A DNA stretch of 59,769 nt from the NCBI GenBank assembly GCA_947461445.1, contig CANHKV010000007.1, forward strand, positions 1 to 59,769. Reading direction: 5' to 3'. Shown here in pieces: positions 8,365 to 18,488 of this stretch. A program made the position numbers and the translations under genes. The notes beneath the pieces are model-generated. The model was not told the origin of the DNA and did no database searches. It saw only the letters and a list, made by a program, of their open reading frames with translations. Numbering within the stretch: the first letter of the stretch is position 1; the number at the start of each line of letters is the position of its first letter. This stretch comes from Holosporales bacterium. GTDB lineage: Bacteria; Pseudomonadota; Alphaproteobacteria; Holosporales; Holosporaceae.

Positions 8365-11141
8365 ATGAAATTATTCCCGTTACGATTGAAGAAGAATTAA
8401 AGCGATCGTATTTAGATTATGCCATGAGCGTCATTGTCTCGCGTGCTTTGCCCGATGTGCGTGACGGATTAAAGCCTGTTCAGAGACGCATTTTATATGC
8501 CATGGGAGAGGATGGTTTCGAGTTCAGTAAACCGCATAAAAAATCGGCTCGGGTTGTTGGACAAGTGATTTACAAATATCACCCCCATGGTACGGACCCC
8601 ATTTACGGGGCCTTGGTGCGTTTGGCCCAAGATTTCGCCATGAGGGCCTGTTTGATTGATGGCCATGGAAACTTTGGGTCCATGGATGGCGATAAGGCTG
8701 CGGCCATGCGGTATACCGAGGTGCGTTTAACAGCTCTGGCAGAATTTTTGTTAAAAGATTACGACAAAGATACGGTTGATTTTCAGCCTAATTATGATAA
8801 CACTTTTGAAATTCCTGGTGTGTTGCCGGCTCGATTTCCCAATCTGTTGGTTAATGGGGCCAGTGGCATTGCTGTGGGTATGGCCACCAACATTCCATCC
8901 CATAATTTGGGTGAAATCATGGATGCCTGCTGTGCCCTCATTGATCAGCCGGATCTAGAGGATCTTTCGGCGTACATCAAAGGTCCTGATTTCCCTACAG
9001 GCGGAGTAATTTTAGGGAAAAGTGGTTTTCGAGAAGGATATCGCACAGGTCGAGGCAGTTTTATCATTCGTGGGCGTGTTCAATTTGAAGACATCAAAAA
9101 AGACCGCCAAGCCATTGTCATTACGGAAATCCCCTATCAGGTTAACAAGGCCGATATGGTTCAGCGCATTGCCCAGTTGGTTAATGCAAAAGAATTAGAA
9201 GGCATTTCTGATTTACGAGACGAATCCGATCGTCATGGGGTTCGTGTGGTTATCGAATTAAAACGCGATGCCATTCCCGAAGTCGTCCTAAATCGATTGT
9301 ACACTATGACGGCATTGCAAACGTCTTTTGGCATGAACATGCTGGCGCTGAACAAGGGACGCCCAATTCAAATGAGTCTTTTGGATATTTTACGGGCCTT
9401 TTTGTTATTTCGTCGAGAAGTGGTGACCCGACGGACCCATTTTTTCTTGCGAAAAGCCAGGGAACGGGCCCATATTTTGATGGGATTATCCGTTGCTGTT
9501 CGATCTATTGATCGGGTCATTGAAACGGTTCGGGGCTCTGTCGATGCATCGTCTGCTCTGAGCAGATTAATTGGCCATATTTGGCCATTTGATCCAGCGT
9601 TACACTATTATTCGGACCAGTGGGGAGAGGACATTGATGCCGCAGGGTATACGTTCTCTCAGGATCAGGTCAAAGCAATTTTATCCTTGCGTTTACAGCG
9701 TTTAACAACTATGGAACGGGGAAAATTGGATGAAGAATTGAGCACATGTCACGGGGAAATTCTTTCTTTGTTAGAACTGTTGGGTTCGCACGAAAAAATG
9801 TCCGACTTGATCAAGCAAGAATTTGAGGAAATCAAGACACAGTTTTCCACGCCAAGGTTGACCACAATCGAAGAGGACACCTCTCGATTAACCGATGAAG
9901 ATTTGATTCAATGTGAAGATATGGTGGTCACGGTGACCTTAAAGGGGTACATCAAGCGTGTTCCCCTAAGCACATATCGCAGTCAAAAACGCGGTGGTCG
10001 CGGGCGTACGGCCATGGATACGCGGGATGAGGATGAGGTTTCCCAGGTTTTTGTGGCTGATACCCACACCATTTTGTTATTCTTTACATCATTGGGCAAA
10101 GCCTATCAATTAAAAGTCTATGAATTGCCTTTGGGTTCCACCACGGCCCGAGGCAAACCACTGATCAGTTTGTTTCCATTAGAGCAGGGCGAAGCGTTGG
10201 CCACATTATTGCCTCTGCCCAAAGATACAGCACTCTGTCCCTATATTGTTTTTGCGACCTCTTTGGGGCATGTACGAAAAAATGCATTGGGTGATTTTTT
10301 GGATATCCGAGCTAATGGTAAAATTGCCATGAAACTGGACGACAGTGAGCGATTAATTGCCGTCAGTTTGGCAGGCGCAAATCAGGATGTGTTGTTGTCG
10401 TCTCATCATGGCAAGAGTATTCGATTTGCCACATCTGATCTGAGACAGTTTTCTGGTCGGACTTCTACGGGGGTCAGAGGTATATTATTAAAAGACAAGG
10501 ATGCAGTGGTATCCATGAGCTTGATTGATTCTCATGACTATACTCAAAGTCAAATTGAATCCTATCGCCATAAAATTCAATCAACAGATGGTGAAGAGGC
10601 CACTGCTTTGCCATTGGCCGGAGCCTCTTTAAGTGGGGAAATGATGGCTGAGATGCAAGAACAAGAGCAGTTTTTACTCAGCATCAGCGAGCGTGGTTTT
10701 GGAAAGCGTACGTCTGCTTATGCTTATCGTTGCGCCAACAGAGGGGGGCAGGGGGTGGCCACTATGGATGTAACAGAGCGCACAGGATTGATCGTTAATG
10801 CCTTGCCTGTCAAGGAAAACGATCACATTTTATTGCTGACTGAACAAGGACAGCTGTTGCGATGCCCTGTGGCGGATATTCGCATTTCAGGTCGCAAAAC
10901 CCAGGGGGTTAAATTGTTCCGTTTGGAAAATCATGAACGCATTGTATCTGTAGCCATTTTTCCAGGTGATCCAGAGGCTGAATTGGTAGAAAAAGCCGAT
11001 GCTGCGGCTGTTGCAGGTGCCCATGATGGTGCGGGGTTGCCATCTCACTCCACGGCTGATCAAAGTCCGTTTGATCATGAAGAAGAAGATCTGCCTGACA
11101 GCCCCATTGACTCAAACGATGATGCAGAAGAGGATTTTTAA
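8325..11141 (+). CDS. gyrA: DNA gyrase subunit A
   Basis: Breaks and rejoins DNA in the A2B2 gyrase that introduces negative supercoils. At 938 residues it has the catalytic Tyr in MRYTE (Tyr130 from TTG 8325) and a GyrA-box-like QKRGGRG that separates it from ParC, followed by the C-terminal beta-pinwheel and an acidic tail ending DDAEEDF. There is no ATG start; TTG 8325 or TTG 8352 must be used, neither with a strong ribosome binding site. The quinolone-determining segment reads HPHGTDPIYG instead of HPHGDSAVYD (E. coli), so the positions of Ser83 and Asp87 are Asp91 and Gly95. A tandem repeat lies downstream. Confidence 0.95.
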   Translation: MTKISETPTLTKIDEIIPVTIEEELKRSYLDYAMSVIVSRALPDVRDGLKPVQRRILYAMGEDGFEFSKPHKKSARVVGQVIYKYHPHGTDPIYGALVRLAQDFAMRACLIDGHGNFGSMDGDKAAAMRYTEVRLTALAEFLLKDYDKDTVDFQPNYDNTFEIPGVLPARFPNLLVNGASGIAVGMATNIPSHNLGEIMDACCALIDQPDLEDLSAYIKGPDFPTGGVILGKSGFREGYRTGRGSFIIRGRVQFEDIKKDRQAIVITEIPYQVNKADMVQRIAQLVNAKELEGISDLRDESDRHGVRVVIELKRDAIPEVVLNRLYTMTALQTSFGMNMLALNKGRPIQMSLLDILRAFLLFRREVVTRRTHFFLRKARERAHILMGLSVAVRSIDRVIETVRGSVDASSALSRLIGHIWPFDPALHYYSDQWGEDIDAAGYTFSQDQVKAILSLRLQRLTTMERGKLDEELSTCHGEILSLLELLGSHEKMSDLIKQEFEEIKTQFSTPRLTTIEEDTSRLTDEDLIQCEDMVVTVTLKGYIKRVPLSTYRSQKRGGRGRTAMDTRDEDEVSQVFVADTHTILLFFTSLGKAYQLKVYELPLGSTTARGKPLISLFPLEQGEALATLLPLPKDTALCPYIVFATSLGHVRKNALGDFLDIRANGKIAMKLDDSERLIAVSLAGANQDVLLSSHHGKSIRFATSDLRQFSGRTSTGVRGILLKDKDAVVSMSLIDSHDYTQSQIESYRHKIQSTDGEEATALPLAGASLSGEMMAEMQEQEQFLLSISERGFGKRTSAYAYRCANRGGQGVATMDVTERTGLIVNALPVKENDHILLLTEQGQLLRCPVADIRISGRKTQGVKLFRLENHERIVSVAIFPGDPEAELVEKADAAAVAGAHDGAGLPSHSTADQSPFDHEEEDLPDSPIDSNDDAEEDF

Positions 11142-11560
11142 TCTCTGCTGGTGGGGTCGGTGTTCTGCGGGCTTGTGGTCCATTGCGGAGCCCGCATCTG
11201 ATGGGCTTTTGGAGTGGTATGGGGCAGAGACCGGTGGACAGGAATGGGGTCTCAACATTCCTGTTGTATCCTTTGACGTGGAAAATGATTCTTCCTGTTG
11301 CACTGTTCCATCATTCAAGGGGTACCGAGCTTTTGGAGTGGTATGGGGCAGAGACGGGTGGACAGGAATGGGGTCTCAACATTCCTGTTGTATCCTTTGA
11401 CGTGGAAAATGATTCTTCCTGTTGCACTGTTCCATCATTCGAGGGGTACCGAGCTTTTGGAATGGTGTGGGGCAGAGACGGGTGGCGTGAACCATCTCGT
11501 TTAAGGCTCTGGTTTCGCTTTGTCATCTCTGCCAACTCTTAATGTCAACTTCCGATTCCA
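11142..11560. repeat. 124-bp tandem repeat between gyrA and the IHF gene
   Basis: Two full near-identical 124-bp units start at 11206 and 11330, with a partial third copy at 11454-11485. Each full unit holds a perfect 9-bp inverted repeat (ACAGGAATG and CATTCCTGT with a 9-nt loop) and a second short hairpin (AATGAT and ATCATT). Before the array an 8-bp perfect stem (TGCGGGCT 11166-11173, AGCCCGCA 11189-11196) could be part of a gyrA 3' structure. The unit length is not a multiple of three, so open frames across it are probably incidental. Confidence 0.85.
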
Positions 11561-11905
11561 TCAAATCATGTCTCTGACGGCTTGGGTCAAGACTGAAAAA
11601 AACGTACGATTTTTTACTGGAATAACGGTCTTTTTCAGAGAATCCTTGAGTGCGCTGCTGGGCCTGAAAAAAGGAACACTTTTTTCTGGAACCCACAGCA
11701 TTTCTCCAGTTTGAGGATTGTGTGCTTTGTGACCTGCCCGCGTACGTACAGAAAATATACCAAAGCCGCGCAACTCTATACGTTGGTGGTGTCCCAAATA
11801 AAACGTCATCATTTCAAAAACCAAATGGGTGGCGTCTTCGATTGATTGTCGACTGGTACTGGGATTGGCAGCACAAACAGCCATAATGAGATCTTTTTTT
11901 GTCAT
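11561..11905 (-). CDS. ihfB: HU/IHF-family DNA-bending protein, IHF-beta-like
   Basis: A 114-residue member of the bacterial histone-like family. It starts MTKKDLIMAV, has the RIELRGFGIFSVRTR strand that leads into the DNA-binding beta arm, and the arm tip NPQTGE with the Pro that intercalates DNA. RIELRGFG resembles IHF-beta more than HU. About 20 extra residues follow the usual C-terminus. IHF bends DNA at specific sites as a heterodimer; the alpha subunit gene is not in this window, so a homodimeric HU-like role remains possible. Confidence 0.85.
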   Translation of the reverse strand: MTKKDLIMAVCAANPSTSRQSIEDATHLVFEMMTFYLGHHQRIELRGFGIFSVRTRAGHKAHNPQTGEMLWVPEKSVPFFRPSSALKDSLKKTVIPVKNRTFFSVLTQAVRDMI

Positions 11906-12156
11906 TTTAAAATTCGTTCTTGTAAAATTGTATCTTTATCCTAGTTTTTATTTTTTAATATAATGTCAAAAAAATATGAGATTTTTCCTTAATATCTGGG
12001 TATTTTTGTCATGAAATAGACATTTTGGATCATTGAAAAATAATCAGATGTTTGATGGCTATTGATTTTAAATTATTTTACAATGTTGGTATGTATTTGA
12101 TTTGTTTTGCCAATTTTGAAAACAGTACCAGTTTTTTTCCATGTGATCCTGTTTTT

Positions 12157-15100
12157 ATGAAACGATTGCCATTCTTTTTCATTCTTTTTTCGGGGGTCCT
12201 GGGGGCTGTATCCTTTGCGTTGCATCATGTTTTGATGCAGGGGTATGTCATAGAGCTGGGACTCCTGAAACCCTATTACACCCCATGGTTAAATGGAAAA
12301 GGCATTAAAAATGCGGATTTGTTTTTTGGAAAAGAAATAAAAGGATCTCGTCGGTGGGTTTTGGGTGCCAGAAATATTCAATTTCAAGGTGGTTCTTTAG
12401 AAAACATACGATTGAGTTTGGGGTGGGTCGCGGGAGGCATTTGCATTCACCACATCGATATGCTGGGGTTGAGCATGCATTTAAACCAGATGTTGGATTC
12501 TGGTGGCAATCATTTTTCACCGTTGGCCTTCATTCCCCTTATTGTCCATGGGTCGGGCAGCATTAAAAATGTGACTTTATTGGCCACATTACCACAGTGG
12601 GCACAAAAAAAGCAGGGATATTCTGTGGAAAAAAAGTCTAAAAAACGGAATAAAGAGGATGGTTGTTATTCCAACCACCAGGCCATGGCCTCCTTTTGGA
12701 ATGTAGGTTGGGAAAAAGGCAAGATACGCATTGACTCTGTTCAGGGGGCGTCACAATCTGGCTTCATACAGGCCAAAGATAAAAATCGTCCAGTAATCTG
12801 TCTGGATATACACCAGAATAAAACAGGTGGTGATGTAGAGGTATGGATTCATCCTGTTACCATTAATGGGAAATTTTTGGGCCTGCCTCCTTTTAGTGTA
12901 TCGGGAAATGGCAAGGCCAAATGGAAAAGCCATCCAACAGGTATGGGAAATTGGTCCATACAGTGGGCATTAAAACAACATGGGAAAAGTGTTATTCCAG
13001 GGGGGCTTTTTAGCAATAGCCTGAAAAACACTGACCTAAAGAATAGGTCAAAAAACCAGCCAGGTGTTGTTGTGTCAAATGGTTCCATCAGCGGTGTAAA
13101 ATCGGATCAATCGTCCATGGATATTTCTGCAAAAATAGACCTGGATCATGCCCAGATCTATGCCCAATGCACGGGCACCAGTGCGTCTAATTTCGTGATT
13201 AAAACAGGAATAAAGCATGGGGCTGTTTCTGTATCAACATTGCATCAACTGTGGCCAGAAATACCTGAAACAGAGTTAACACGGCAATGGATTTTAAACC
13301 ATATTCATACAGGATCCATCGCAAAGGCGTCTGTTGTGATCACCAAAAAAGATACTGGAAAAGCGAAAGGAGATTTGGATTATCATGGAACATTTGAACT
13401 GAAAGATTTAGGATTATCCATTAAACCTGAAATGCCTACCATTCATACAATCAATGCGGTCACTGTTTTTAACAAAAAGGGATGTGATATCGCCATTAAA
13501 CAGGCTGTGATGGACCAGCATACATCCAATGGACGTGTGATCATTTCTCTGGGCAAAGGCAGCCCTGTTTTAAAACTAGACGTCAGTCTGACAGGACCAT
13601 TGGCCACACTGATTCCGATATTATTACAGTGGTCTGGCCATAAAAGTGTGGATATTCGTCAGGTAACAGGGGTTGCTGTGACCCATATTAAGGGGCAGTT
13701 TCCCCTGAAGCCTGTGGTTTCAGACCATGAGATTCATTTGGATTTGCACAGTGATATCCCCAAGGCTGGATTTCATCTTTTCTTGGGTGCCCATGACATC
13801 CATGTACAAAACACCCATCTGGTGATTGATCATTGCCAAAAAGAATCCAGCATTACTGGAAAAGGGTTGGTCAACCGCATTCCTGTACAGTGGGTATGGA
13901 AAGCGGACATTTTTCAGTTTTCCGCCCATCCAAATGCTGCCCACATTGTGGCATTCAGTGGTCTGCCTGTGGCGCCCTATCTTCAGGGCCAAACCCGTGT
14001 CAAGGGATCTTGTAAAAAGGGTTTATGGGATATTGATATGGATTTCAGTCGTTGTGCTTGTGCATTGCCCTGGCTGGATTGGCAAAAACCAGTGGGGAAA
14101 AAATTGGGAATTCATGTTAAAAAATCAGATAAAACGTGGGGCATTACCATGAAGGGGGATGATGTTTCAGGTCAAGTGCAGGTGGATTGTATGGCCAGCA
14201 TACCCATTACCACTCAGATTTATCTGGGCAAGACATTTTTTCGTTATGCCTTTACCTCTGATCACCAGGCTGGGCATTGGAAAAATTTATGGAATATTTT
14301 ACAAAATGGTGGGCATCATCAGCTGTTTTTCAGGGCTCCTGTTTTGAAACTGCCGGCGTGGAAAGACAAAAAAGAGGCGTCGCATAAAAAATCACCCCCA
14401 TATGGTGCACCTCCCCCTATCCCAGATAAAAAAACAAAACCCATGGGTATTGATTTGGATTTTGCTTGTGATACCATACGCTTTCAAACCATCACCATGG
14501 ACCAGGTTCACTTACAACTATCGGGCAGTGCCTCTAGCATCATGCCCAAATCTGGAAATCTTTTGAATCATTTTTTGTGGAGCAAGGGGTCCTTTTACTC
14601 TGTTCATCGTGCCAACAATGTCAAGCGCAAGAAAACAGGGTACGTATCCATATTGTGGAAACCGTTACAAGGAGGGACTAGCCGCATCCTGGCCGAAATG
14701 GTGGATGTGGGCTCGGTATGCAACGGATTGGGCATTACCCAACGGATTCGAGGGGGGGATTTGTATTTGGATGCTACTCAAAATACCGATGGTGCCTACA
14801 TGGGAAATATTCACGTGGATCAGATCAAAACCAAGCTGGGTGCATTGGGAAAATTATTGACCAGTATTTCGCCGACATTGTTTACGGAATTATTTTCTTC
14901 TGGTGTGCTGTTTAACCAGGTGGATGCGGATTTTAGCTATTCATCCGGTGAATTGAAACTGAAAAACACTGTGGCCAAAGGGATTAATTTAGGGTTGCTG
15001 TTGAAGGGAACGGTGGATATCCATCAACAGCAATTTAAATTACAAGGTGTATCGGTTCCCAGTTATTTAATCAATACATTTTTTAGCAATTTTCCTGTTG

Positions 15101-15267
15101 TTGGTTGGCTTTTGGGAGGCAAAAAAGGGTTGGTATCCTCAGAGTTTAAAATCACTGGACCTTGGAATAATCCAAAAATAACGACGGTTCCCTTAAGTGT
15201 TTTCAAGTTGGGTTTTTTGAAAAACATCCCGTTGTTTAAAAAGTCTAAAAAAGGAAAAAAACAATGA
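12157..15267 (+). CDS. AsmA/YhdP-like envelope protein
   Basis: A 1036-residue protein with an N-terminal signal anchor (MKRLPFFFILFSGVLGAVSF) and a long beta-rich periplasmic body. The C-terminal region has AsmA/YhdP features: a FNQVDADFSYSSGEL strand, a GLLLKGTVDI strand, then VPSYLINTFFSNFPVVGWLL and a basic end (KKSKKGKKQ). This family forms bridge-like proteins thought to move phospholipid to the outer membrane. ATG 12157 is chosen because it starts the signal anchor; the frame opens 35 codons earlier. The stop overlaps an ATG (ATGA) of a doubtful ORF before fabG. Confidence 0.75.
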   Translation: MKRLPFFFILFSGVLGAVSFALHHVLMQGYVIELGLLKPYYTPWLNGKGIKNADLFFGKEIKGSRRWVLGARNIQFQGGSLENIRLSLGWVAGGICIHHIDMLGLSMHLNQMLDSGGNHFSPLAFIPLIVHGSGSIKNVTLLATLPQWAQKKQGYSVEKKSKKRNKEDGCYSNHQAMASFWNVGWEKGKIRIDSVQGASQSGFIQAKDKNRPVICLDIHQNKTGGDVEVWIHPVTINGKFLGLPPFSVSGNGKAKWKSHPTGMGNWSIQWALKQHGKSVIPGGLFSNSLKNTDLKNRSKNQPGVVVSNGSISGVKSDQSSMDISAKIDLDHAQIYAQCTGTSASNFVIKTGIKHGAVSVSTLHQLWPEIPETELTRQWILNHIHTGSIAKASVVITKKDTGKAKGDLDYHGTFELKDLGLSIKPEMPTIHTINAVTVFNKKGCDIAIKQAVMDQHTSNGRVIISLGKGSPVLKLDVSLTGPLATLIPILLQWSGHKSVDIRQVTGVAVTHIKGQFPLKPVVSDHEIHLDLHSDIPKAGFHLFLGAHDIHVQNTHLVIDHCQKESSITGKGLVNRIPVQWVWKADIFQFSAHPNAAHIVAFSGLPVAPYLQGQTRVKGSCKKGLWDIDMDFSRCACALPWLDWQKPVGKKLGIHVKKSDKTWGITMKGDDVSGQVQVDCMASIPITTQIYLGKTFFRYAFTSDHQAGHWKNLWNILQNGGHHQLFFRAPVLKLPAWKDKKEASHKKSPPYGAPPPIPDKKTKPMGIDLDFACDTIRFQTITMDQVHLQLSGSASSIMPKSGNLLNHFLWSKGSFYSVHRANNVKRKKTGYVSILWKPLQGGTSRILAEMVDVGSVCNGLGITQRIRGGDLYLDATQNTDGAYMGNIHVDQIKTKLGALGKLLTSISPTLFTELFSSGVLFNQVDADFSYSSGELKLKNTVAKGINLGLLLKGTVDIHQQQFKLQGVSVPSYLINTFFSNFPVVGWLLGGKKGLVSSEFKITGPWNNPKITTVPLSVFKLGFLKNIPLFKKSKKGKKQ

Positions 15268-15326
15268 TACCCATGGTTAAACCCCAAGAATGGGTAGGGG
15301 TGAATCTAGACCCTTCCCGTCACGCC

Positions 15327-15374
15327 CTTAGAGCGCAGTCTTTACAAGAGCTTAGAGCGCAGTCTTTACAAGAG
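15327..15374 (+). repeat. 24-bp perfect direct repeat, two copies
   Basis: Units 15327-15350 and 15351-15374 are identical and lie in the 156-bp spacer ahead of fabG. A 78-codon ORF starting at an ATG that overlaps the previous stop (15264) reads through them as a repeated LRAQSLQE, then enters the fabG coding region in another frame. Whether that ORF is translated is unclear. Confidence 0.8.
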
Positions 15375-15423
15375 CAGCGCACTTGGACTAGGCTGAATTA
15401 TCTTTTTTATCAAGACCATTTTA

Positions 15424-16173
15424 GTGTCAAATCATACATTGTTGGGGGCGCATGCCTTGATTACAGGGGCAACAGGTGGCATTGGTCAAGCCATTGCTAG
15501 AGTTTTTCATGCCCATGGCGCGCATGTGCATTTATCCGGTCGGCGTACGGATATATTACAGAATTTAAAAGATGAGCTGGGCCAGCGCTGTGATATTTGG
15601 CCCATGGATTTATCCGATCGTGATTCTATTCATTCTGTAATAGAAAAAATACAACAACAAAAAATACCCCTCAATATCCTGATTAATAATGGTGGCACAA
15701 ACAAAAACAGTTTGGCCCTGCGCATCAAGGACTGTGACTGGGACGAGGTCATCCAAACCAATCTAACCGCCCCATTTTTATTATGTCGGGGTTTATTTCC
15801 CGTACTTAAAGAGGCCACCCTGGGTGATCAGGGGTATGCCCGCATCATTAATATTTCCTCTGTTGTGGCTTTTTCTGGCAATGCAGGCCAAGCCAATTAT
15901 GTTTCGGCCAAGTCAGGGTTGACAGGATTAACCAAAGCATTGGCTTTGGAATGGGCCAGTCGTTCTATTACGGTTAACGCCATCGCCCCTGGATTTATTG
16001 AAACACCCATGACAGCAGATTTAGATTTACAACAATGGGTCAGAAAAATTCCTACTAAACGTGTAGGCACACCAGAAGAAATTGCCTTTGCGGCGTTATT
16101 TTTAGCCGATGCTCGGGCTGGGTATGTCACGGGCCAAACCATTCATGTCAATGGCGGACTGTGTATGGTCTAG
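15424..16173 (+). CDS. fabG: 3-oxoacyl-[acyl-carrier-protein] reductase
   Basis: NADPH-dependent ketoreductase of fatty-acid elongation, a 249-residue classical short-chain dehydrogenase. It has the cofactor motif TGATGGIG near residue 15, the NNGG motif (LINNGGTNK), the catalytic Ser in INISSV, the YxxxK pair in NYVSAKSG, and the NAIAPGFIETPMT segment. The start is GTG 15424; no upstream ATG in frame fits. The acyl-carrier protein and other fab genes are not adjacent, so assignment to FabG over other SDRs rests on overall similarity. Confidence 0.88.
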   Translation: MSNHTLLGAHALITGATGGIGQAIARVFHAHGAHVHLSGRRTDILQNLKDELGQRCDIWPMDLSDRDSIHSVIEKIQQQKIPLNILINNGGTNKNSLALRIKDCDWDEVIQTNLTAPFLLCRGLFPVLKEATLGDQGYARIINISSVVAFSGNAGQANYVSAKSGLTGLTKALALEWASRSITVNAIAPGFIETPMTADLDLQQWVRKIPTKRVGTPEEIAFAALFLADARAGYVTGQTIHVNGGLCMV

Positions 16174-16235
16174 TCTGCATCACGGACACTGGAAAGATGA
16201 TGATAAAACAGAGGGTTTTTTATAAAAAAATCTTG

Positions 16236-16241
16236 TATAAT
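16236..16241 (+). promoter_or_regulatory. Probable -10 element ahead of lepA
   Basis: A perfect TATAAT preceded by TTG lies 31 nt before the lepA start in an AT-rich 99-bp spacer. No good -35 hexamer is seen at the right distance, so the call rests on the -10 alone. Confidence 0.4.
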
Positions 16242-16272
16242 TGATTCATAAAACTGCTGTTCTGTCTTTATC

Positions 16273-18069
16273 ATGCGCCAAGATCACATTCGTAATTTCG
16301 CCATTATTGCCCATATTGATCATGGAAAATCCACACTGGCCGATCGTTTATTGGAACGATGCAGCGACTTGGATCCTCGGCATAAAAAAGAGCAATATCT
16401 AGACAGTATGGACATCGAGCGAGAGCGCGGTATTACCATCAAGGCCCAGACGGTACGCTTAACATACACGGCAAAAAATGGGGAAACCTATCAATTAAAT
16501 TTGATGGATACCCCGGGACATGTGGATTTTGCGTACGAGGTCAGTCGATCATTGGCGGCATGCGAGGGGTCTATTCTGGTGGTTGATGCCAGTCAAGGCA
16601 TCGAGGCTCAAACGTTGGCCACGGTATACCAAGCCATTGCCCATGATCACACCATTATTCCGGTTTTGAACAAAATTGACTTGCCATCCGCCAATCCAGA
16701 GGCCGTACGTCGTCAATTGGATGATATTGGGATTGATGGGGATTCTGCTGTGGAGGTTTCAGCCAAAACAGGATTTGGAATTGATGATGTACTGGAAGCC
16801 ATTGTGGAACGCTTGCCCGCACCAAAAGGTGAAGAGGATGCCCCATTACAAGCCTTGTTGGTGGACAGTTGGTACGATGTATATTTGGGCGTTGTGGTAT
16901 TGGTTCGCATCAAGCAGGGGCAATTGTTGCCTAAAACCAAAATTAAAATGATGGCTGCCAATGCCACATACACCATGGAGCAAGTGGGTGTTTTTACGCC
17001 CTATCCAAAGCCTGTAGACCGTTTGTCCAGCGGAGAAATGGGATATATCAGCGGCAACATTCGTCATGTACAAGATTGTAAAATTGGGGATACATTGACC
17101 TTGGATAGTCGTCCGTGTGCCCAGGCATTACCAGGGTTTAAACCATCCATTCCAGTGGTTTTTTGCAGCATGTTTCCTGTAGAAGGCCCTGATTATGAGC
17201 ATCTTCGAGACAGTTTGAATAAATTGCGTCTTAATGACGCCAGTTTTTCCTTTGAACCAGAAAGCTCCACTGCTTTGGGCATGGGGTATCGGTGTGGATT
17301 TTTAGGTCTATTGCATTTGGAAATCATACAAGAACGATTGTTCCGGGAATTCAATCTAGATTTAATCATCACAGCGCCCAGTGTGATTTACCAAGTTCAT
17401 TTGAAAAAAGGCACGATTCTAGAAGTGCACAATCCATCAGATTTGCCTGAACCAAACCTGGTGGAATCCCTTCATGAACCTTGGATTTGTGCCACCATTT
17501 TGGTGCCAGATGAATATGTGGGGCCTATTTTAACCTTATTAACGGAACGTCGTGGATTTCAAAAAGATTTTACCTATTTGGCGGATAAACGCGCCATGAT
17601 TACGTACCGATTGCCCTTAAATGAGGTGGTCTTTGATTTTTACGATTGCTTGAAAACCGTCAGCCGGGGATACGCCAGCTTTGATTACCAATTTGATGGG
17701 TACGAGCCTGGGGATTTGGTCAAGCTGAGCATTTTATTAAACAGCGAACCTGTGGATGCATTATCCAGCATTGTTCCCAGAGAAAAAGCTCAAAACAAGG
17801 GTCGATCCGTATGTGAACGCTTAAAAGATTTGATTCCAAAACAATTATTTCCCATCGCCATTCAGGCCGCCATTGGGGGTAAAATTGTGGCACGTGAAAC
17901 CATTTCCGCCCAGCGTAAAAATGTAACAGCCAAGTGTTATGGTGGGGATATTACCCGCAAACGTAAACTGTTGGAAAAACAAAAAGAAGGTAAAAAGAGA
18001 ATGCGACAATTTGGCAATGTAGAGGTACCTCAAAAAGCGTTTATCGAGGTGTTAAAGCTGAAAAAATAA
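16273..18069 (+). CDS. lepA: Translation elongation factor 4 (LepA), ribosome-associated GTPase
   Basis: A 598-residue translational GTPase that acts on ribosomes in the post-translocation state. All G-motifs are present: AHIDHGKST (G1), the RGITI switch, DTPGH (G3) and NKIDLP (G4). The C-terminus carries the LepA-specific domain with [15 protein letters not shown]. The length matches the family. The gene stands alone; a weak hairpin that may terminate it lies about 30-80 nt after the stop (GAGAGG pairing with CCTCTC, then CTTTTA). Confidence 0.97.
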   Translation: MRQDHIRNFAIIAHIDHGKSTLADRLLERCSDLDPRHKKEQYLDSMDIERERGITIKAQTVRLTYTAKNGETYQLNLMDTPGHVDFAYEVSRSLAACEGSILVVDASQGIEAQTLATVYQAIAHDHTIIPVLNKIDLPSANPEAVRRQLDDIGIDGDSAVEVSAKTGFGIDDVLEAIVERLPAPKGEEDAPLQALLVDSWYDVYLGVVVLVRIKQGQLLPKTKIKMMAANATYTMEQVGVFTPYPKPVDRLSSGEMGYISGNIRHVQDCKIGDTLTLDSRPCAQALPGFKPSIPVVFCSMFPVEGPDYEHLRDSLNKLRLNDASFSFEPESSTALGMGYRCGFLGLLHLEIIQERLFREFNLDLIITAPSVIYQVHLKKGTILEVHNPSDLPEPNLVESLHEPWICATILVPDEYVGPILTLLTERRGFQKDFTYLADKRAMITYRLPLNEVVFDFYDCLKTVSRGYASFDYQFDGYEPGDLVKLSILLNSEPVDALSSIVPREKAQNKGRSVCERLKDLIPKQLFPIAIQAAIGGKIVARETISAQRKNVTAKCYGGDITRKRKLLEKQKEGKKRMRQFGNVEVPQKAFIEVLKLKK

Positions 18070-18488
18070 GTAAAAAGTGTTGGTAAAAGAGAGGTTTTAA
18101 TACGATTGTACACACCGTGTTATCCTCTCCTTTTATGAGTTCACTTTTGTGCTGTGCCCTATAATACATTGAAAAAAATGGGAAAAAAGGTGTGACAAAA
18201 CATGTAAAGGACAAAGAGGTCAAGAAACAGGCGCTGGGATGACTGGTGAACATCAAATCACTCCTGAACAACAGGTCGTAACAGTCTCTTTAATACAAAA
18301 ACACCCAATGATCTCGAGAATCAGTATACTGCCCATCAAATGATGGATGGTTTTAAAAAGTGAAAAATCGAGGTAAAAAGATGATGTTTGAATCCGTCTC
18401 TTTTTTAGAATAAAGTAAAAAAGGGTCTCTTAACCCTTGACTAGGATTCTGGTAACGTTCGGTTTACACTGTATATCATAACGTTATC
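18070..18488. other. Gap between lepA and lptD
   Basis: No convincing gene. The start holds an imperfect long hairpin (GAGAGG near 18094 and CCTCTC near 18134, with an inner ACAC/GTGT stem), possibly the lepA terminator. Near the end a TTGACT hexamer (18437-18442) lies close to lptD, but no -10 sits at normal spacing. Confidence 0.4.

Noticed and set aside
11183-11542. ORFs running through the 124-bp tandem repeat
   Set aside because: The repeat length is not a multiple of three, several frames are open at once, and none has a plausible start or protein composition.
18070-18488. Short ORFs in the lepA-lptD gap
   Set aside because: Very short ORFs (34 codons or fewer from an initiation codon) with no ribosome binding site or recognisable product.
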